Assembly (NCBI GenBank): GCA_024704765.1
Contig: JAKMXF010000077.1
Location: 850,534-914,533, forward strand
From: Oopsacas minuta
Taxonomy: Eukaryota; Porifera; Hexactinellida; Lyssacinosida; Leucopsacidae
Direction of reading: 5' to 3'
Length of the DNA stretch: 64,000 bases
The notes under the pieces are model-generated. The model ran no database searches. It saw only the letters and a list, made by a program, of their open reading frames with translations, and was not told where the DNA came from. This document shows, piece by piece, positions 59,456 through 64,000 of the stretch. A program made the translations under genes and the position numbers. Every line of letters begins with the position of its first letter. Position 1 is the stretch's first letter.

Positions 59456-59885
59456 TATGAGAATTCTGCTTAATTTTATTTACGTGATCAAATAGATTAT
59501 TTCATATCTACTCTTGATACTCATCTCATTTAGTTCAATGAGGACTTGGTGAATTATACTTATGTTTAACTATGGTTTTCTATGAATGTGTTTACTTCTG
59601 CACAATCCTCGATCTTAGATTCATTGTATATTCAAAGGTTTTAGTCACACACGTCTCAAAAATAGGCATACGATCTTATGAGCGTATGGTCTGTAAAAGC
59701 TTTCGTATTCCCCTTTGTTGGATGTCATACAACCTTCTTACATCTAAATTATCCCAAGCCTAAAACGAAACTGTACAGTCGACTATAACTGAAAACCTCA
59801 TTCGTAATCTGTTTTTACATTGCTGACTATATTATAGAATACTTTACCAGTATTAAAATCACTATCTATATTACTACTGGGCCGA
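59456..59885. other. SMAD4 3' flank
   Basis: Probable 3'UTR and intergenic sequence, AT-rich, with no other feature recognised. Confidence 0.4.
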
Positions 59886-60114
59886 CCCATAGCATTCTAA
59901 TACGCTAAAAGAATGGAAATTGCAACTTTTTCAGGACCAGAGATTGGTTAATCGAGTTCGAGATTATTATGCTGGAGTGTATATCTGAGAAATAATACAC
60001 TTTTGGCCGAATGAATAAATTTTTACATGTAGAAATACATGTCATCATTCCATAAAAGCAAAATTTTGTCAAAATATGCCAAATTATATATTTTTTAATC
60101 AATAATTCACCGTA

Positions 60115-61450
60115 CAGTCTGGGCACGAAATTATTTACAATTATAAATTAACCATAATCCAATTTAGCATTGATTACTAAAGAAATTGACGATACATTTC
60201 TTGTATAGAAGTGATAGATATTACCTAAAACAATAATGTTACTAATAGTTAATCTTTTTCCCACCAGAGGCAATTACCAGATCACACCTTTTTTTCATAG
60301 AACTTGTGAACTTAGAAAGAAAATCAGGCTCAAACTTTTCCCACTGAGAATATATCATACTCTCCACTTCCTCAATTGTCTTTGGAGCGTTGACTATTAT
60401 TCTGTGCTTCAGTACACCCCATAAATTCTCAATAGGGTTCAGATCCGGGCTATTGGGAGGCCAGTCTATGCGTCTAACACGGTGTGTCTCTTTGAAAGCG
60501 CATGAAAACTTTGATGTATGGATACTCGAATTATCCTCTTGTAATTTCCAGCCATCAGGGTATAATGTATCTGCAGTCTGAAACAGAACTTCATTTAAAA
60601 CATTACAATAATGTTCTGAATTAAAGTTATGCTTGAATACCTTCACTGGGGTGGTACCTCGAGCAGAAATTCCTCCCCAAATGTGTACTTTGGGAGTATG
60701 CCGTGTTATGTTGAGGGTTGGTCGTTCACCTCTTGTCCACATTCGAATTCTACCCTGATTTAGCCAGATAGAACATTCATCCGTGAATATTATCTTGTGC
60801 CAGTGAATATTCCTGTGTTTCTTGGTCCAATCGACACGTATTTTCTCATTCTGGGAGTGATTCCCGGCCCTCTGATCGGAACTTTCTTAGAAAGTCCCAT
60901 ACTCTTTATTGTCCTCCGTATCGACTCTCTAGATATATCTAAACCCTGAGTGACCTGAAATTCACTTGCTATCCTTCTTACAGATACTCGTGGATTTTTT
61001 CGGAGCTTGGCTGCAAGAGATATCTTGTTATTTTTGGACATTTTCATTGGTCTACCAGCTCCTTTTCGATGCTTCAAATATATGGAATCTGACATTGTAG
61101 CTTTGACATTATACACGGTCTTCAAAGAAGCTCCACATCGCTTTGCAATTGACTTTATAGTAGTTGTTTTCAATATTAACAACTCCGAAACATCTTGACG
61201 TTTGGCTTGTTGCATCTATTTCGAACAATTCTAGTTCACCACAGAATAGGGATAAAATGCCCAGTAATCACCAAGGATGACGCGACAAAATCAAAGAAAT
61301 GATGTAAAAAATCAAAAAATTTTGAAATAACAAAAATATATATTATAATGTTCATGTAAAGTGATCGAGATATTTCAATTTCGTGCTTTTGCAATATTAC
61401 GGGTTCTTAAGAAACAATCAGAAAATTGTAAATAATTTCGTGTCAGACTG
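60115..61450 (-). mobile_element. Tc1-like transposon, nearly intact
   Basis: TA at 60113-60114 and 61451-61452. TIRs of about 26 bp start CAGTCTGGGCACGAAATTAT (left) and, inverted, CAGTCTGACACGAAATTATT (right), with a one-base difference in length. It carries a minus-strand transposase with a single frameshift. Inserted in the loop of the palindrome 59886-61711. Confidence 0.92.
60242..61215 (-). pseudogene. Tc1-like transposase, one frameshift
   Basis: Starts at ATG 61215 (MQQAKRQDVSELL). The paired helix-turn-helix region reads IKSIAKRCGASLKTVYNVKA, then GRPMKMSKNNK, then ASEFQVTQGLDISRESIRR. Close to 60865 the frame shifts, after which the conserved KIRVDWTKKHRNIHWHKIIF leads into FTDECSIWLNQGRIRMW (first catalytic Asp), VHIWGGISARG, WKLQEDNSSIHTS (second Asp) and DWPPNSPDLNPIENLWGVLK (Glu as third residue, D,D34E type), then an intact C-terminus ending at 60242. 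All three catalytic residues are present; only the frameshift breaks the protein. Total about 323 codons, usual for Tc1 transposases. Confidence 0.92.
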
Positions 61451-61704
61451 TATTATTAAAAAATTGCTCCATCTTTTTATAATGCGGTGAATTATTGATT
61501 ACAAAATATGTAATTTGGCATATTTTAACAAAATTTTGCTTTATGAAATGATGCAATTATTTCTTCAAGTATGTAATTAATTCGATCGGTCAAAAGTGCA
61601 TTGTTTCTGTGATATACACCGCAGCTTAATAATACCAAACTTCGCTTAATCTATCCTTGGTCTTGAAAAATAGCCAGTGACCTTGCCTTGGTGTCTCTTG
61701 GATG

Positions 61705-62090
61705 CTATGGGATAGGTATAACAAATTCCATATGAGTATATATTGCAGAAACGACGAATTATTGGCCGAAAAATGTATTGCAATTTTCTAGAGCAATGAA
61801 TTATCAACCATTATATGCTAGAGAACTTCAGGAATGACAATATGTACCAATCAAGCATTTATTTAGTAAAATATGATTCATTGATGCCTTATTGAACGTA
61901 ATATTACATTTTTATATCTCGAACTGATTATATGAAATGATCTATAATTGCCTTTATTCAAAATTAGTAATACAAATTTGGCTAGTTTTTTAGTTACAAT
62001 AGAGACCAGGGATGACATATATTTACAAATTATCACATTCTAACTCGATAATCGTTAGATTATTACTTATTAACTATTGGCTATGATTAG
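61705..62090 (+). repeat. inverted repeat arm, left (second hairpin)
   Basis: Reverse complement of about 63140-63440. Landmarks: GGGATAGG, TATATATTGCAGAAA, GAATTATCAACCATTA-ATGCTAGA, TTGATGCCT-TTGAACGTAAT and ATTCTAACTCGATAATCGTTA. It abuts the right arm of the preceding palindrome. Confidence 0.7.
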
Positions 62091-63139
62091 GCTGAAAATT
62101 TAATATTGTATGAAATGTCGAAGGTATGTGAGGAATTAAAAAACGTTGAGTTAATCTGTTAGTGACCCCTTAATTAATATAGCTTCTCTTTTTGTTATTA
62201 TAACGTCATCGCCAGATATCACACTTGAATGTTTTTGTTACATTTTTTCACCAGAATTCACTATACTTAGCCAGCATTCAAATCTAAATAGAGCTTTGCT
62301 TTGAGACACTTCGTATTTCGCTATGATCACAATTGGAGAGCTTATCAAATAATTTTTTTGTTGTACAAAGCAGTAACTTTAATAAACTATTTATCTGTAC
62401 ATCTCGAATCTACAGAGAAGTTTCACTAGATCCTCAAGTGTGATATCTGTGATATCGCCATAAAGATGCTATTTGAAACAAAATGAAAGACATAAGTTAC
62501 CAAAGAGGTTCATCATGGTCGATTTACTATATACTGATAATTCATTTAATGCGCCTATCAGGAGCGGTTGAAATTCTTGATTCTCATTTTAGACCTTAAA
62601 GGGTCAATAACAGATTTGTACATAATTAATAGGAAACTTTTGGGGGCCACACAATTTTACCTATAAAAGAACCTCTTACAGGTAAAAGGTTCAACCAAAA
62701 ATTTAATATTGACTCCCAAAATATCCTCGAGGGATATGTTATATTTCCGGTTTGACTTTGGCTATCAGTTTCAGTTACAGTTTTCGCATACTAGTACTAG
62801 ATGAACCCGAAACTAATTCACCAAATTTGTTTAATTCCTAACACCCTATTTCACATTATAGGAAATTTTCAGCATACTCATAACCATTATTGCATATTAT
62901 GGGCATTTTATATCAGATGGCGACGTTTGGATTTTGAGAAATTTCTACTAGGAGCCCAAAATATCAAATATTTGTGACGTCATAACTAGAATGATAAGTG
63001 ACCAATTTATACAAAACTTGCCCATATCTAGTAACTTGTTTATGTCGTGCCATACACCAACTTTTAGACAAATCGCTTTAGGTTAGCGAAATCACTCGAT
63101 TCATTGACATGGAATTCCCCACTAGTCACTACAAATTTG
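62091..63139. other. spacer between inverted arms, nothing recognised
   Basis: About 1.05 kb of AT-rich non-coding sequence forming the loop of the second hairpin. No transposase motif. Confidence 0.45.
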
Positions 63140-63440
63140 CTATTGATTAGGCAATAGCTTTAACCATTATCGAGTTAGAATTGGATAATCATAATTGTGC
63201 CATCCTGGTCTCGACTGTAGTTCATGAACGACAACTTTTGCATCACAAATTAACGTTCTAAGAGGCATCAAAGAATGAGGTATTTACCTAATACATGATT
63301 GCTAGGTATTGTCACACATTCCTTGAATAATCTAGCATTTAATAGTTGATAATTTGTTTCTGTACAAATATGCAAAAATGCTCTTTTTCTGCAATATATA
63401 ACTGAATTTGTTTTCTAAGCTATCCTATCCCTAGTTCAAA
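63140..63440 (-). repeat. inverted repeat arm, right (second hairpin)
   Basis: Partner of 61705-62090 with indels; contains ACCATTATCGAGTTAGAATT near its inner end and CTATCCC at its outer end. Confidence 0.7.
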
Positions 63441-64000
63441 TTCACAAGTTAGTCCCTATGCATAGCAGGAAATGGCAGAGCAAAACTAGAATGGATTAAG
63501 GGCTGAAACTTTCACTCAGGGTCACGATTTTGATTGTATACATCGTGTCACTTTATACTTTTAATGGTACTAGACAATAAAGAGCTGCACACAGATGATA
63601 CTAAATGTTCTAAATCTAATGTGTATCACGCAGTTTTAGAGAAAATAACTCAAGATTGGGGTTAAACGAAGAAAGGCAACTATCTTTGTAGCAATTATAG
63701 CTTGTTGGACTACATTCATTCCAATCATCCTGATTATCCGGGTAACTCCTTACCCCGGGACTTGCCCCCTCGAAATTTCTTTGCACCCCTACCCCAGAGT
63801 GTACAATCCTGGCGATATCCTTGCCTAGAAAAGTGACACGAATATTCCAAATGCAGGGCCCCAAATTTCTCAGGGCAGCCAAGATTCTACGTACATACTG
63901 TACAATACTTTGTTTAGTGTACTTGCCAAATTCTATGTGTAGAATATTGAAACTGATTGTAAATAATTCACATGGTTCAGCTGACAAGATGTAATTTGTT
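63441..64000. other. intergenic, possible hAT terminal scrap
   Basis: At 63750-63800 the sequence GACTTGCCCCCTCGAAATTT followed by CTTTGCACCCCT resembles the C-rich subterminal tract of the hAT at 9369, but no TIR is visible. An overlapping minus-strand ORF (63616-63987) is probably fortuitous. Confidence 0.3.

Larger units (their letters stand above)
59886..61711. repeat. palindromic element with Tc1 insertion in its loop
   Basis: The left arm (59886-60114) is the reverse complement of the right arm (about 61483-61711). Shared blocks are CCCATAGCAT at the outer ends, AAGTGTATTATTTCT versus AAGTGCATTGTTTCT, CAAAATTTTG and GGTGAATTATTGATTA at the inner ends. Apart from the Tc1 element the two arms are separated only by about 32 bp, so before the insertion this was a nearly perfect hairpin of about 230-bp arms. 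Confidence 0.75.

Noticed and set aside
63616-63987. Minus-strand ORF of 123 codons
   Set aside because: Overlaps C-rich transposon-like sequence; no recognisable motif.
1-64000. Retrotransposons, tRNA, rRNA and CRISPR arrays
   Set aside because: No reverse transcriptase motif, LTR pair, cloverleaf or regularly spaced repeat array was recognised. A domain search and a tRNA scan would be needed to exclude small or decayed ones.

Overview
This window looks like AT-rich nuclear DNA from an animal. Three conserved eukaryotic protein genes are recognisable: the C-terminal exon of Mediator subunit MED14 (16727-17478), nucleoporin NUP85 (34006-35979) and the TGF-beta/BMP co-Smad SMAD4/Medea (57698-59455). 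All three are on the + strand. There are splice sites, no operons and no bacterial signals. The dense load of Tc1/mariner, hAT and pogo-like DNA transposons, plus a decayed copy of a repeat-like protein family that I know from arthropods (7742-8778), suggests an arthropod. A parasitic copepod such as a sea louse would fit, but that species guess is weak.

Layout. 1-6 kb: intergenic sequence with an inverted-repeat element (1020-2025), a GACA microsatellite and a small MITE. 6-15 kb: a Tc1-like element, the arthropod repeat gene remnant, a ZMYM1-type hAT with a perfect 14-bp TIR and a nested MITE, and a mariner. 16-19 kb: MED14 terminal exon and dispersed repeats. 19-23 kb: a decayed hAT between the arms of an inverted repeat. 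23-26 kb: a mariner nested in a Tc1-like element. 27-33 kb: a ZNF862-type hAT, a 241-bp hAT MITE with a perfect 8-bp TSD, and another Tc1-like element. 34-36 kb: NUP85. 37-40.5 kb: a fold-back element split by a nearly intact hAT. 41-45 kb: hAT fragments and a hAT MITE. 45.7-50.8 kb: a 5-kb element with about 800-bp terminal inverted repeats and an unidentified decayed core. 50.9-51.2 kb: an isolated terminal-exon-like ORF. 54-56.6 kb: a pogo-like element, a second intact copy of the fold-back element and a MITE with 9-bp TSD. 57-59.5 kb: SMAD4. 59.9-63.4 kb: two consecutive long inverted repeats, the first split by a Tc1 element with one frameshift.

How the parts relate. The host genes are unrelated housekeeping or developmental genes: transcription (MED14), nuclear pore scaffold (NUP85) and signalling (SMAD4). 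Both complete genes have a single uninterrupted coding exon with a consensus 3' splice site just before the start codon, so a 5'UTR intron is likely. Every transposase I can read carries at least one stop or frameshift, so nothing here appears autonomously active. The best preserved is the hAT transposase at 37363-39276, broken by one in-frame stop. The most distinctive structure is the abundance of long inverted repeats (arms of about 200-800 bp) that could transcribe into hairpin RNA. Two copies of one of these families give a filled site and an empty site for the hAT insertion. No LTR or non-LTR retrotransposon, tRNA, rRNA or CRISPR array was recognised.
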